64,000 nt of DNA from Ophthalmolycus amberensis. Its lineage: Eukaryota; Chordata; Actinopteri; Perciformes; Zoarcidae. Shown here piece after piece: positions 1 through 13,600 of the stretch (positions are counted from its first letter, which is position 1; each line of letters opens with the position of its first letter). The DNA lies in contig JAFEUB010001103.1 of assembly GCA_024529925.1 (NCBI GenBank), positions 711,001 to 775,000 of the forward strand, read 5' to 3'. The notes beneath the pieces were generated by a model that was given only the letters and a program-made list of their open reading frames with translations, searched no databases and was not told where the DNA came from. Made by a program: the position numbers and the translations under genes.

Positions 1-346
1 CTCGACATAATGTTCCCACTTCCGCAAGGAGATGATTAAACGGAGAAACGTCGCGGCTTTCTTCCTCTTTTTATTTCTCTCCCCGTGTTGGTATTCAGTC
101 ACGGTGTCGGCCTTTTTACCAGCTCAGGAGGGATTTACTCGGCACATACCACAGCACAGTATTCGGATGGAGCTGCAGACTCTGACTCTGAAAAGACTCG
201 TGAAAGGTCACTGTCTTTGCCATACACGAATAAGTCATCATGCAACCTTGTAACTCAGTGTATATGCTATAGTTACATCACTTTTATTTCCTGTACATTA
301 CCAGCCTTAATCTCTCACTCGCCCTAATTCACAGGCTTGAATACAT

Positions 347-377
<31 letters not shown>

Positions 378-2029
378 CACTAACTCACGTACTAAACAGA
401 GAGGTGTGTTTTGAGGAGACAGGGCACTGTGACCTTGCCTTAGGGATGATGACAAAGTGAAACTCAGCCTTCTCATGTGTGTTAGTTTGTGTGTGTGTTC
501 CTAATGACCACTGCTTAAGGGGGAGATGAGGGGAGATGGGCCATGCAGCAGGGCAAAGGGGGACAGTGAAATGGGTCCATCGATCATTCTCCCGATCACC
601 TAAACAATGTCGCACCGCACATTCATCTCCCTGTGTCCCCCCCCCCCCCCCCCCCTCCCCCGTCTGTCTCTGTCTCACTATTTGTCTCTCGTATTGACAC
701 ACATTGTGATTCTCACCTCTTGTCTCTCTCACATTTTTCTGTGTGTGTGTGTGTGTGCGTGCGTTCAGACTGATGGTGCAGTGATGGCACTGGCCGAATG
801 CCAGCCCTTGCACAGTTCCATTAGCATTGCGAAGGCTGGCCGTAGATTGCTATTGATTGACTCTGGCCTCTATTCATAGGCTGTTGAGCCAGAAGCGCGC
901 ACACGCACGGACACACTAGAGTGCACTACAATGAGTCTGGAGTATTCTGAAACCAGACGTAAGTGTTTGAGGAGTTCAGATTTGTGTCCGGGCTTCATGT
1001 GAGTAATGAGGAGGATTCCGTTGTATCCCTTCGACTTCTGATTAAGTACTTTTCCATTTCAAAAGGAAACATGAGTGTGTTATGCAAGGGTGTTCTGAGA
1101 TGACTCACTGACTTCTGTGCTAAGTCTGCTTCGGAGAGATTAAAAACAAAAAGTAGCATCAGAGACGTGTGATTGGTTGTTGGACCGGGCCTGTGCGCTC
1201 TTGTTGGCTTTGACGGGGACTCGAGGACGCCAAGCGTGTCGATGGCTGAGCTTTGGATTTTAAACAAATCAATGGCAAGTGACTGGACCCCGGAGCCACT
1301 TCTTAATGAGAGCCACTGCTCAGAGATCTCCATCCTCCGCTCCGTCTCTACTCGTCCCTCGACTCGCCCGCTGCTCTGCCTCCATCTCTCACTCTGTTTT
1401 TTATTTTCCATCGCTCTCATTTCTCCCACCTTTCGCCTTTTTATTTATTTTTTTCGCCCACCAGAGAACACGTACACATATACGCCTCAAACCCATCCTC
1501 TATATGCCTCTGGTTTATTTTAATCCTTGGGATATTCTTAGACAGCCCAGTGTCGGACCCCGTGGTGACAGTCCGCTGTGTGCTTGTCCAATCTGTGTCA
1601 CAGCAGGGAAAACATGTACTTCAACACCATGTCGATGTAAAACGTGTCACTTGATAATAATAATTCACTATTTGCAGAAAAATGTGCTGTACGTGCAGGT
1701 GTGTGCAATCCCTCCGACATCTGCATCTATTGTTTAGCATTGTGTGTGTGTGTGCGTGTGTGTGTGTGTGTGCGCGTGTGTGTGTGTGTGTGCGTGAACA
1801 CGTTGAGGGGATTAACGATGTAATGCAGGATTATCCAGCAGTTAGACTTCCCACTTCTTCTGCCGAGGAGGAGATGGAGAGAGGCCTATAGGATGGAGAG
1901 GGAGAGTGATGAAACGGTTAAAGGGAGGTGGAGGAGTAGGAGGAGGGTTTATTGATATTGCATAATTCATACACGTATTGAAGGGATTTTACGTGTGGAA
2001 ATTGTTTTAAAAAGAATTAAAACTGAAGA
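1..2029. other. Intronic sequence upstream of the visible tenm3 exons, simple-repeat rich
   Basis: I see no supported gene here. The stretch holds a CA array (about 346-380), a 19-base C run (637-655), and a GT/GC-interrupted GT array (1740-1794). Short open frames translate these repeats or the CT-rich sequence around 1320-1440 and have no recognisable domain. If the tenm3 assignment is right, the region is part of a large 5' intron. Confidence 0.6.
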
Positions 2030-2375
2030 ATTAAAGAGAAGTATTTACATAAGAGAAAGATTGGAGAGCCGTATTTCTCAGAGCCCGTTTCAAAGTCTCG
2101 TCACGTAACAAGACGAGATGTGTGTACATGCACAGAAATGCACACCTTAGATCCGCTAGTTGATGTGTTCCACAAGTGTATCGTAACATGGAGATTCTCC
2201 CTCCACGAACCGCAGACAAACCAGCTCCAGATGATCTACGAGCTCTAGTAGCTCCATATTGTACAAGCAAGTCGGCGATGTATCTTGGGGGCTGAGCCAT
2301 TTTAATGATTTATAGACAGGTTTTTTCTTTTTCTCGCTCTCTACGCAGTGACACACTGGCAGCCAGTGCAATGTC
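2030..2375 (-). pseudogene. LINE reverse-transcriptase 3' fragment, frameshifted
   Basis: On the minus strand, the peptide TLHWLPVCH (2347-2373) is followed by VYKSLKWLSP. After a one-frame shift near 2290 it continues PPRYIADLLVQYGATRAR and RSSGAGLSAVRGGR. This order (LHWLPV, then YKxLxxLAPxYLxDLL, then RSSxxGLLxVPR) is the C-terminal signature of reverse transcriptases of fish L2/Rex/CR1-type LINEs. The fragment is broken by at least one frameshift and lacks the catalytic domain, so it is a dead 5'-truncated copy. The clade was not determined. This assignment rests on remembered family motifs. Confidence 0.68.
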
Positions 2376-3385
2376 TGAAAACCTGGTGTAGAAGTAAGAA
2401 GAACACAAGCATGCAAGTACAGCTGGCAAGAAGTGGCACCAATGTTGCTCCGCTCCACACGGAGAGGGAGTCCGAGGGGGAGGGAGGGAGGGAAGTTACA
2501 GACCAGGAGAGGCAATGGTGGAGGATAATGTTGTACTTTCCAGGTGATGCACAAAATGTTGAATTTTCAGATGCTGTAATGGGAGCAAATCACTCCTCCA
2601 CTCTTGTGTGTTCCTCACACGTGCATCAGCAAACCTTGCTTTTGCTTCCCGTCGGAGCTCTTGACGTTGTTAACGGCACGCGTCGCCGTTTGAGCGCAAC
2701 GGCACAAATTCAAAAATAACGAGACCTGACTCATTGCACCATTCAAAGTGGGTTTTTTATTTATTTAGTATCTCTTCGCGGTCCCCGCTGCCTTTGCTCA
2801 CCAAACAGTCGCCGAGCGTTAAATAAAAACACGAGATGAGAGAGAGAGAGCAATGCGAGCAAAGGAGCCCGCGTTCCCGGTTTAAAGCCCACATGAGGCG
2901 ACAGAAGCGGTGCGCGCCCGCTCAGCAGCACCGTCCAGGGGACCGTAGGGGTCTGTCTGTGGCAGTTTGTAATTGTTTAGGGCTAATCCTAGTTTTAATA
3001 TGTCTCACGCAGCAGGGAGGCCTCTGCGCTTAATAGACACCGTGGGTTTGTTTTAATTTCGCCTGTCTGTGCGCGTCTGTGTGTGTGTTTCCTGCGCAGA
3101 GTGTCGTGTGTGTTTTTAGGGGAGACGGGGAGAGAGAGAATGAGGGAGTTGGAGTGCCACTTTGATGGCAGTTTGTTTTGGAATCAGTGCATATGTAATG
3201 CAATGAATAAAAAAAGAAAAGAGTAGATTAGCGAATGGAGGCATAAAGAGCATCCGTGCATATACACAAAGCGCGCGCGCGCACACACACAGATCCAGCA
3301 AGTGAACCCTTGGCAGTGCTTCTCCAGTCTGTTTGAAGTAGCGTCTCACGGGAGGCTATAGGACTGTGGCAGTGTTTCACCCACT

Positions 3386-3426
<41 letters not shown>

Positions 3427-4171
3427 GCTCGCGGGGGAAAGAGGGATTGCAGAGAGAGAAAAGGGAAAAGACAGACAGAGGAGACAGCGGGAGTGCTTCT
3501 CCTCAAACGCACTCCACCTCGTCTCGTCCCTATCTCTCGGTCTCTCAGCAGGTTGAACAGGTTGGGGTTGCTTACCCCCCCTCCCCCCCCTTCTTTCCCT
3601 TTTCCTCATGGGCTCATATCTCGCTCTATCATGCTCACACCGGGTGAGATTGAAACGGCGCTCTGGGGACACGGCGAGGATATTACCCAGGCCTGTGTCG
3701 GCATCAGAAACTCATCTCATTTTGTTCGCGCTCCCTCAATTAGAGTAGCCGGCGCTGAACACAGACACCAAAGCCTTCCCCCCTACCCAATGAAAGCCGC
3801 CCTCGTAAGAATAATTCCAAACACAGCCGGGGCCCCTCTACCCCGAGCGCCGCTCCTCTCTGTCTCTTTAGTCAGAGGCGTGACCCGATCAAGGGCGCGC
3901 ACATTTTAGAGCCCCACTTGCCAATTTCAGGCCCTGCAGACTCATCTTTCGAGAACAAACAAACAATACAAGCAAATAAAGCTGCCGAATAAATAAACAA
4001 GGGGAATCAAAAGACGCGCGAGAGTGACGGCCGAGTGAAACGTATAAAGGTGGGTTGTTTTTTTATTTATCTTTTTCCAAGGATGACTTAAAAAGCAGCT
4101 CATTTGAATGCTTCTGTTGTTCCAGCCTCAGCCAGCAACAGCATGCCCACAAATAACTTTCCTCAAACAAT

Positions 4172-4172
<1 letters not shown>

Positions 4173-4215
<43 letters not shown>
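4173..4215. repeat. (AC)n microsatellite
   Basis: This is an uninterrupted AC dinucleotide run of about 43 bp. Its translation gives spurious His-Thr polypeptides on one strand and Cys-Val on the other. Confidence 0.97.
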
Positions 4216-4217
<2 letters not shown>

Positions 4218-7101
4218 CATGAAGAATTACAGCTGCACAAAGCAATCCCACTTAAAGACAGTGCTGTTATGCTGCCAGAAATCTGCAAATTGTGTTATTA
4301 TGTGTTCCCCATTCTGCTGTGCATTCTCCCGACACAATTCCCCCGGAAAAATTATAAATCTTTACAATTTTTTTTTGCTCTTCAGGTGTGCAGGTATGCG
4401 GACAAGGTGCTGCATTCAGCCACGTCTTATTGTTTTCTGTCATCCTTCTCTCTCGCTCGTTGTTTCTCCAGACGCGGCGTCCCCTTTGGAACAGCAACAA
4501 AAGCAGCTAATGGAGAAGGAATGTACTGAACTTATACACAGGCATGGATGGAGAAGAAGATGGGGCGGACACTGAGGCACACAGGCACGAAATGGGGGGG
4601 GGGGGGGGGTCTTTCAGAAAGAGAGGGATAGAAACAGGAGGGGGAGGCTCAGTGTCGTATTGGTGGAGAGGAGAGTAAAAAGCTCTCACGTCATGCTGTG
4701 ACACTCCGTGTTTTTTTCATCCGCGACTTCTGCTCCGAGTTGTAAAGCACTTCAAGTCAGTTGTACCACGCTTATCTATCTACACACGCATATGTGCGGC
4801 TATGTAGGCCTTTAACTTGCAATTATTTAAATTATTAACATATTATTATTGTTTTGTCAATGAATATATGAATCATATAGTCTATGAAATTATAAAACAG
4901 TGAAGGTGATTTTTTTTTTATGCATTTGTTTTTCATTAAAGGTTAATAGATGTAACATAATTGCATTATTAAGTGGGAGGAGTATAAAATAAAACAGATA
5001 GACATATTGTAGGATGTCCCATGTTATAGTCCCTGTCCCTGGTCTCTCTCTCTTCATATGCACCTGTGTTCGCTGTGAATTAATTATTGGTGGTTGGATG
5101 ACTTCACAGAAAAACGCACGACAATTCAGTATGAGGTCAAAAAACGAAGAAAAGCAACAACTCTTAACATTTGAGAAGCAGAGAAGCAGAAAGTCATTTG
5201 CGTGTTTTGCTCTCGATTCGTGAATTCAACAATTGTGTTGTTTTCAGAATTGTTGCCAATTCATTTTCAATCACCGATCATTTCATCTCGAGTGCCGTGT
5301 AAAACGTTCGGTCGTTTCGGCCGGTCGTGCGGATATTCTTTCCCCATCTGGTTATCACATCACAGTCTGTCGGCATGCAGGGGTTTGATCGTTTCATTCC
5401 CTTGTCTTGACGTGTCTGTGTAAGATTACATCCAGTTTTAGTCATTTATCACTGTACATCGTGTGTAATTACTGCCTGACGGCACATTGCCATGGATAAG
5501 TTATGGATTCCTGGAGGAACTTTCATCGTCTTCGCCACTTCGTCTTCGAGATGTTCCTCAGAGTGACGTGTTATTCCGCTGCTTTCCCCTCTCCTCCCGT
5601 CTTGTGTTTCTATCCCTCTCCTGCCCTTCACCTTCTCTCCCCCTCTTCTCCTTCGTCCTCTCGCTCTCTCCTCCAATTCTAGGGGCTGTTTTTTTGTTTT
5701 GTTTTTCATCTCCACTTAGCTTTTAGTGCTCTTCTGTGCCCCACTCAAGGGGAATCCACCTCTTTCTCGACACGGCCTTATTTTAGCAACCCAAGCTGGT
5801 CCTTGGAGAGCACTGTCAGACCTCTGCTCCGTCTGCTCCTCTGTGTGTGTGTGTGTGTGTGTACATGCATGTATGTGCACATTGTACAATGTCTCAAGAC
5901 TGACAGGACATGCAATGTCATCAAGAAAACATTCCCTTCCTTCCTTTCCTTCTGTCTGTCTGTCTTTCGTGCAGTGGGCATGCTGCAGGTGAATTATTAA
6001 CGAGGGAGGGATTTCTACCTCGGGTCTCCCGGCTCTTACATGAAAGGAGGTGAAGGAGAGCAAGAGAAGTCTCCGAAGGACGGCGAGCATGAAATAGCAA
6101 ACATTCTCGTTTTTTCAAGGCCATCAAAGAATTTCTGTCTCTTTTTTTGTAGCTTTGCAAACCCCCCCCCCCCCCCCCTTTTTCCATCAGCGCTCATGTG
6201 TGGAGGTTCCTCATTCCCATTTAAATATTCTTCATTTTTCTCACTTCTCCCTCCCCGGGCCAAAATAAATAACCCAAACAAATCAGCCGTCCTCCCCTCT
6301 CTCCTCGGATCAGCAGGGAGAGCAGCATTTCGGCGAGCGGTGCAGTGGCGCAAATGAGCGAGAGAAGACAGAGCGTCTTCAGAAGCGTCACTGCGGGCCA
6401 AATGCCTTATTATGTCAGATTTACAAATTCCCCACTCCAAGAGTCGGAGGAAAAGAAAGTGACCTACATAACTACAGACCAGAGAAAAAAGAAAGAAAAA
6501 AAACCACCAATGGCCCAATTCTCCTCTCCTCCACTCCCCTCTCTCTATCTCCCCCGCTCCCTCTCTAGCTGCTCTCTTTCTCCCTCATTTCGTCACCCCT
6601 CGTTTATCTCCATCCTTTCCCCGACAGCGACTCGGTGAGTTATCGCCCCTCATTCAGATGAGAGGAGTGGCGTGTGTGAGGGTTTTCTTTTTGTAATTCT
6701 GCACCAGTGTGTGCTTGCCTGTTGTTGTTGTTTTTTGCGCAAGTCTTTTTATATGGTATTGAAATGGTATGGTCGACAGAGGTAGGGGTGGTAAGGTGAT
6801 CCAACCAACCTGCTACTAGGTAAACACCATCTGTTCACACAAAATCTCACCCCCTCCCTCTGACACCACGACTAGAATAGAGTGATCCAATCGCACCTCT
6901 CCTCACACACTTCCACCATGCCAGGTTCACACCAAGGTGTGTGTGTGTGTGTGTGTTTGTGTGTGTGTGGCAGTGATGATAATAGACAATGACAGAACTG
7001 TTGGCTCATAATTCACATCTTTCCCGGTGTTGCTCTTCTAGATTTTACAATATGAAACACGCTCAGGAAACGTATTTTTCTCCTCCAACTTCTCATCCTT
7101 C

Positions 7102-7103
<2 letters not shown>

Positions 7104-7165
<62 letters not shown>

Positions 7166-7166
7166 G

Positions 7167-7213
<47 letters not shown>
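7104..7213. repeat. (CT)n microsatellite, interrupted
   Basis: About 110 bp of TC/CT dinucleotides, interrupted by gctcgctcgctc near 7136 and by tgta near 7166. It is a polypyrimidine tract on the + strand. Confidence 0.95.
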
Positions 7214-7217
<4 letters not shown>

Positions 7218-7362
7218 CTGTGCTGTCAGTCCGTCCGTCCGTCTTCTTTCTCCCACTCGCTCCGTCTCACTCTCTGCCTGCGGTGGAATCGAGTCAAATC
7301 AATCAATTCAGGTTTCTTGGGCAGACCAGTGGTGTGGCAAGAAATTGACCTTTCGTTTCTGA

Positions 7363-7372
7363 GTGTGTGTGT

Positions 7373-7413
<41 letters not shown>

Positions 7414-7415
7414 TG
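7363..7415. repeat. (GT)n microsatellite
   Basis: GT array of about 50 bp with two GG interruptions (gtgtggtgtg near 7372 and again at its 3' end). A separate CA array follows at 7518-7548. Confidence 0.95.
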
Positions 7416-8232
7416 TACACCAAGCAGAGGGAAGCAGTTAGAGCTAAGTCGCTATCTGCCTCTGAGCTGATGGCGCCATCCAGTGTGGCGGTGCCCCCAG
7501 CTAGCCACTGAGGACCATGCACACACACACACACACACACACACACAGCTTTAGCAGATATGACATGCACGCGGACTGTGGACACAGCATTAGCGCGGCT
7601 CTGTGTCTTTTTATAGCTCCTCATGCTAAGCAGCATGAGCGTTGCAGGCTTTTCCATTTTTGCCCGACTGGGTATTGAGTGAGTGAGTTAGTCCGGGTTA
7701 AGTGGCTGTGCTTAAGGGCACGACAGCGACTGCAAGCGACCGCCGGCTGCTCCCCGCACAGCTTTCCGAACGGGCCCTGCGAAACAAGATAAAGGGCTCA
7801 TGAAAACACAACGCACGGCCGGCTGAAGAGCGGCCGGACGGACAGCGTGTCGGGGAAGAGATGTTTGATTTTCTGTCATTCCTTTTTGTTTTTTGGGGGT
7901 TATTTTTGCCAGATAGTCAATTTGTATTTCTCTCATTTCCTCTCCTTTTTCTCCCACACTCTCATTTATGGATTTCGAAACCCTCACACACACACACACA
8001 CACACAATCTCTCATAGAGTGCCAGATGTGGGCTGACACCCCATCCATCCAGAAGGTCGGGGTTTAATAGAGATTTATAGCGATTATCAAGAGATTGAGG
8101 AAGAATGCGTCACCGCTGCTTCAAGATCCGCCAATGGAGGGCGAGGTGGGACGGAGTTGAGAGGAAAAGAGTCGAGTTCAGAAGACGTTGGGGGGGGAGC
8201 ATTGACAGAGCGCCGTAAACGCAAGGAACCCC

Positions 8233-8233
<1 letters not shown>

Positions 8234-8280
<47 letters not shown>
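8234..8280. repeat. (GT)n microsatellite
   Basis: This is a nearly pure GT run of 46-47 bp. Confidence 0.96.
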
Positions 8281-9209
8281 GTGTGCGCTGCAGGCGAGGT
8301 CGCGTAAACAAAGCCGGAAATCTGGGGGGGCCATAACCTGAGGGCACTGTATTGAAAAGAAATCCAGCACGCGTGTGTCTGTGTGAGATGCTTCACTGAG
8401 ACTACCCCCCCCCGACCCCCCCTCCTACTTTACTTGCTCCGCGTAGCCTCCATAATATCATGATAATGCACTGTGGTTCCTCCACTCCCAGACCCCCGCA
8501 CGCTCTCCAGAGATTTTCCACGGAGATTTTACTTGGCCGACTCCAGCCTTGCACTCCTCCGCCGCCGTTGTCCGTCCGTCTGTCCTCATCCCGCCCTCTC
8601 TGCACTGAAACAGCTCATAATTATTGTCTCAGCATCCTTCATGTATAATTTATCAGCCATTTAAAAGCTGAGGTGCATGCAATTAAATCGAGAGGGAGCC
8701 TCTGTCTTTCCGAATCTCCCCTTCCTCTCTCTCTCTCTTTTCCTCTTGTTCATAATTTCTCTCACACACTCTCTCTCTCTCTCTCTCACGTGCACAAGAG
8801 CTCTCAGTCGCGTCCATTTGCCCTGTGTTACTGCTTTACGCCGCGCCATTGTGCATCCCGCTCCTTGCTGTCTCTTCCACTCAGTTTTTGAGTCCATTCC
8901 GCCCCCTCCCTTCCCCTTTGCTCCCGCTCCTTAATATCTAAATATGTGTTGGAAATTGGATAAATCATGCAGAGGTGTTCTTGTTCCCCCTTTCTGTATC
9001 CATTTTCTTTCCATCCTTCACTCCTTCGCTCCCTTATTTTCCTCCCTCCCAGAGAGAGAGAGAGGAGAGGAGAGGCGCAGAGTAATTGGATTCCCCCTAA
9101 TAGCGAGGGTAATGTTGACAGTACATAAATCCTGCCACTGAAATAGCGCCTCGTTTATCTTCTGATTTTGCCTCATTGTTTTTTCGGCGCCTGTTTCCCA
9201 CCCTCGTCT

Positions 9210-9232
9210 CCCCCCCCCCCCCCCCCCCCCCC
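9210..9232. repeat. poly-C tract (23 bases)
   Basis: Homopolymer of 23 C on the + strand, which is a G tract on the minus strand. It can form a G-quadruplex or i-motif. Confidence 0.95.
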
Positions 9233-9937
9233 TCCAACTCCTGCGTGTGCCCTCTCCCGCCACCCTTCCCACCTCGCCCCCCTCCCTCCCCTTATCTCCC
9301 CCAGGGTCTCATCGGGTAGCCTCGATTGTCTAGATGGGCCCCGTATGGGATAATGCGCCTCCGCATAAATTCGACACAGGGTTTGGTTGCAGCCAAGGCA
9401 GATATTGGGAGGAACGAGGCGGTGGAGGAACATAAAGTCGAGACGCAGATGAAAGGGGAACGCGCACGTTGCATCGGGAATACGTGGTGCAACATAAGGC
9501 TCACAGGAAACGATGAAGGATGCGCTCAACTCCGCTCTGTGAAAATAAAATCTCTTCCTCCTCTCGCGTTCTGCCTCCGCTCCCTCGTCTGGTGAAGGTG
9601 ATGGTGATACTTCAGGAGGACCTTAAATCACACTCGGTGTCAAACGTGCAGGTTCCTGTAATCTGTGTTCGAGCTCACACAATAGCGCCAACAAATCGGC
9701 CCCGAATATTCATGCTCGTTTTGAAAGGGGCAGCTCCAGCAATTTAGTGCAATACAAAAGCAAGGATCCTGTACAATAGCCCCCATCCTGTCTGGTAAAT
9801 GACTGCATCTTTCAAACTCCACGTCCCAGGTTCCCTGTTTTGAATTCGTAGTCCCTCTAACGGAGATCACGGAACGTTATCTTTAGGACTTTGAAAAGCT
9901 CCCACAGAGGAACAGACACAGCTCTTTTCACAGACTG

Positions 9938-10620
9938 TTGGTGGAAAGTAAATGAATAGATCTACTCAAGTACTGCACTTAAGTGTCATTTGTAAGGTAT
10001 TTGTATTGAGGTATTTTTGTTTATCCAATATGTTACGAGAAAAGCCCAAAGAATGAACACAATGCTGGTCGTGATTCATCCTCAGTGACTGCAACTTCCT
10101 TTCTTGTGGACGAATGGTGTGCGTCATACCTAGAACCAGCACCGATTTTGGTAAAAGCACATTTAAAGTTAAAGTTTTCTGACCCTCATCTTTTTCATTT
10201 TAAACCAGATGATTTCATAAGCAAGCATAGAAACAGGATTACGGATCTATTGAGCGCTGAACTTACTTGCACTCAATTCTTTCATTGATGCAATTTGCTG
10301 GTTTGCTTTAAGTCTGTGGTCTCTCTTATGTGATTTATTTTTGTTGTTTTTAACTATTTGCTGCTTTGTATTTTCAATGGGATTATCCTCGATCAATAAA
10401 GGTTACATCAAGGTGGGGAACTTCATATAAATTAGTAAAAACAAACTCCACCTGAAACAGTTAAATGTAACTAATACATTCTGCAAAATGAGCACTTTTA
10501 CTTTTGTTGCATTTTGCTGACAATACTTTGAGTATTTTTTACATGAAAGTATTGCTACTTTTCCTTCATGGGCACTCCATTTATTAAACATTGCCCATCA
10601 TGGTTCGCACCAGTGGTGGT
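9938..10620 (+). mobile_element. Degenerate teleost interspersed repeat (TACTTAAGTA type), probably non-autonomous
   Basis: The start reads ttggtggaaagtaaatgaa, followed by ctactcaagtactgcactt. The far end carries gagcacttttacttttgtt, then tactttgagtattttttac, and then gcaccagtggtgg. From memory this matches a very common fish repeat that begins near GTGGAAAGTAACTAAGTAC, ends near CCACCACTG and is full of ACTTAAGTAC-like motifs. The middle (about 10085-10400) does not resemble the rest and may be an insertion. I could not define terminal repeats or a target duplication. Confidence 0.45.
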
Positions 10621-13600
10621 AGTTGCTTTATTTACTTAAAGGACTTATACAACGCGTCATCCACAAATAGGGCTCCAAATTGCTTTAGAGCGCACCTTCA
10701 CTACCCAAAACCCAGCTTGATTAGTGTTCAACCATAAGCAACTAAATAAGCAGAGATGAAGAAAGTAAAGTCTGTGTGACTCTTCCTCATCGCCCCTTTA
10801 AATATCAAACAGCCTCATCAATAACTGACCGACAGTCGGGCAGTTGATCAGCAATGAACGGCCCTTTCTAGCAGCATTAGGAACCCGACACACGCACACA
10901 CACACACACACGCACACGCACACACACACACCCTTAAACATCCTCCCTTTGATGCTCTTTCATGCTCCATCTCATTGACGCAGGAGTCCGGGTCAGGCCA
11001 GCTAATCAATCACCTGGGTGGCATTTGAAGTGTTTGGTCTGTCTATAGGCTTCCTGTGTACTTACCCCTCTGATCTCCTCTCCTCCTGCAAACACAGACA
11101 CACCCACAGAGTCAGCCATGAGAGCGGGAGCTTGTTACAGATACTATATACGGTAGGTTGAACAGTCCACAGGCTGGCCCAATGGACAATGCGAAGAGTC
11201 GAGGTCAAGTCCCGCTCTTTCATCCTGCCCGCTCTCCTACGCGATAGCCTTGAGGAGCAGAGATGGAGACGATGATATAAGCTGTGTGTGTAGAAGTGTG
11301 TGTGTGTATGTGCTTTAGTGGAATGCTTTTGTTTTTTTCTCAGACAGACTCCTGTCGGCCACAAACATAGCGCTACGTGTTGTTTCCCTGGGTGGTCTGC
11401 AGCCGTCTCTTAATTGGATTGTCAATCCGGTGGGGGCAAGGAGGGGGGGGGGGAGCCCACTTCCTCTTGTGTTTAACGCTGCCGCCCGGTAACGCGCCGC
11501 AAGCCCTCGGGCGCCGTTACCCTAACCACACGTCGTAATCACATAACCACCAGATTTTTATCAGTCGCCGAGCCAAGTCTCGGGGTTAGATGCTAAAGAT
11601 GCCTCTTCGGTGAGCGGGCGAGCTCCGAGCAGCGGTAAGTGAAGATACAAATGAATACACGGAGGAGACGAAGAGGAAGGAAGCCATTTTGTCTTGTGAT
11701 GTTGTTGCACCGCCCCCAACCGCTGAGCTCTGACATCTCTCTGCAGCCAATCAATAGGTCACATTTCTTATTACACCCTGCCACTCACCTACACCAGTTC
11801 CTGCTCGTATACACGCGCGCAACACAAACAGAGACACACACCCCTCCAGTTCCGATTAAGTCTCCTCTTCTTCTTCTTTTTTTTTATTTCGGCATCTCTT
11901 CCAGCACGACTTCCCTTCCTCCATCCACCTCTTTGATGCAACAATATCTTCTCTCGACACAATCACGACCACATTTCTTTCTTTCTTTTCCTTGTTTTAG
12001 TTAACCTTCTCTGATCCTCTCATCCACTTTGCCCTCCTCCCTTTCTGGTCCTCTTTTACCCTCCTCATCCTCATCCTCCTCCTTTCCGCTCATTTTCCAC
12101 TTTGCTGCTCTTCTCCTCCTCAGTCATCCAGCCTGCAGTCTTGACAGAGATGCAGGGCTCTGATGGAGGCTGCCAAGACTGTCAGCGCGTATCTCCTCAC
12201 CGCCGTACACGCATGCATACGCTTAACATGCAGCAGAGAGCAGGGGAGGCAACACAAAGTGGCAACAGTACAACCACATTACTGGGCTCCATTTGAATTT
12301 CCATGAATTTATTTCCTCTAAATATGTCTTGCAGGCGGGACGTCGAGGAGGAGATTTGTTTGTTGATTCACAGGCGCGTTGCTCTTGACATTATAATTGG
12401 GAAGGTGTGCGTGGAGATAAACAAACTTTAAAGCCATTGTTTGTATTCGGAGCTTCCAGTGTGTGTGATATCGCCGTCGTCTCGCCGATATGGCAGCGGC
12501 GGACTGCGTTTCCAAGGCCAGCCGTCGTCAGGCTCTAATGCCAGCCGCCTCGGTAAACAAGCTACCGCCGCGAGGATGCTCTCCATTAAAGCCCTCACGC
12601 TGGGTTTTCAATTTTCAAAGTTTGGATAAAATCTAAAAATCTCATCCGTCAATTATTGCGCTCGAGCTGTGAGCACTTTGGGCTGCCTTCTGCTATATTT
12701 GACCGCTGCGTTTCACGAGACGCCGCTCGGTTCATATTTGTCGAGCGGGCGTTTAGCTCCTCGAAGGCGTTGGAACGGGACTCGGGAGCTTAGCGGCTTT
12801 GATTTCTTTTGCGTTCACATTGATCAGATGAGGTATAATTTCTCTTTGCCGAAATGAGTTTGATTCTGCCTCTACGGAGTAAACAGACGCAGAGGGACTT
12901 TGCTTTGGCATGCTGATGTCCTGTGGGAGTTGGTCCATGAGCAAAGATGAAAATATGCACAGTTTAATTCGGGGGAAAGATGTCCTCCACCCTGCCACTT
13001 TCTCCTCCAGCGCTGCTGCTCTCCCAGAGCTCTGTTGTCATCCCCTGCTCCCTTGTTAGCCCGTGTTCTCCGTCTCCGGGGTTTTTGAAAGGAATCGGGG
13101 CCCTTTTTCCGGCGTGGACCTGTGCACGCTGGAGGTCGGATAATGTGATGGAAAGGCAAAGGACGTGCAGCAGATACAGTGGCAGCGGGCGGATTCACCA
13201 GCAAGGACTACGGTGGGCTCCTTTTTCTGGGAGTGTTTCGAAATTGAGAGAGTTATAGAAGTGGGATGCAGGGAAAAAGAAGAACAGACAGTGCTGGCCA
13301 TATAGGAGTCAATCTGTCCCCCTCTCCATTGTTGGTAGAAAGAAAAAAGAGAAGAGGGCTCGGCTTTAGCCTCTTCTCTCCAGCTACCGCTTTCTGTTCG
13401 GGATCTACCAGTTAATCCGCTACCACAAGTGCCATCAAGCCCCTTCTGCCGCTCTCGCTAACACTCCTCCATACATGCGCGCACGCTGACTACACACAGG
13501 GACTGCACACACAACAATCCACTAGTTAAATCCCCCATGCCACTCCCTTTGTCTCCTCACATGCCGTCATATGCTCGAGTGTCTGAGTCAAACTGGCAGG

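Larger units (their letters stand above)
2376..9937. other. Intronic sequence with many simple repeats
   Basis: No coding exon is supported. Contents include AC arrays at 3389-3424 and 4173-4215, a G run at 4594-4609, GT at 5840-5863, a C run at 6162-6178, a 110-bp CT array at 7104-7213, GT at 7363-7415, CA at 7518-7548, GT at 8234-8280 and a 23-base C run at 9210-9232. The stretch 4760-5000 is AT-rich without recognisable structure. The sequence near 3640-3900 is mixed and non-repetitive and could be conserved non-coding DNA. Confidence 0.55.

Noticed and set aside
32..253. 73-codon frame starting with a signal-peptide-like hydrophobic stretch
   Set aside because: The hydrophobic start comes from a TTCCTCTTTTTATTT-type pyrimidine stretch. 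The rest is not protein-like, and no exon boundary or homology was seen.
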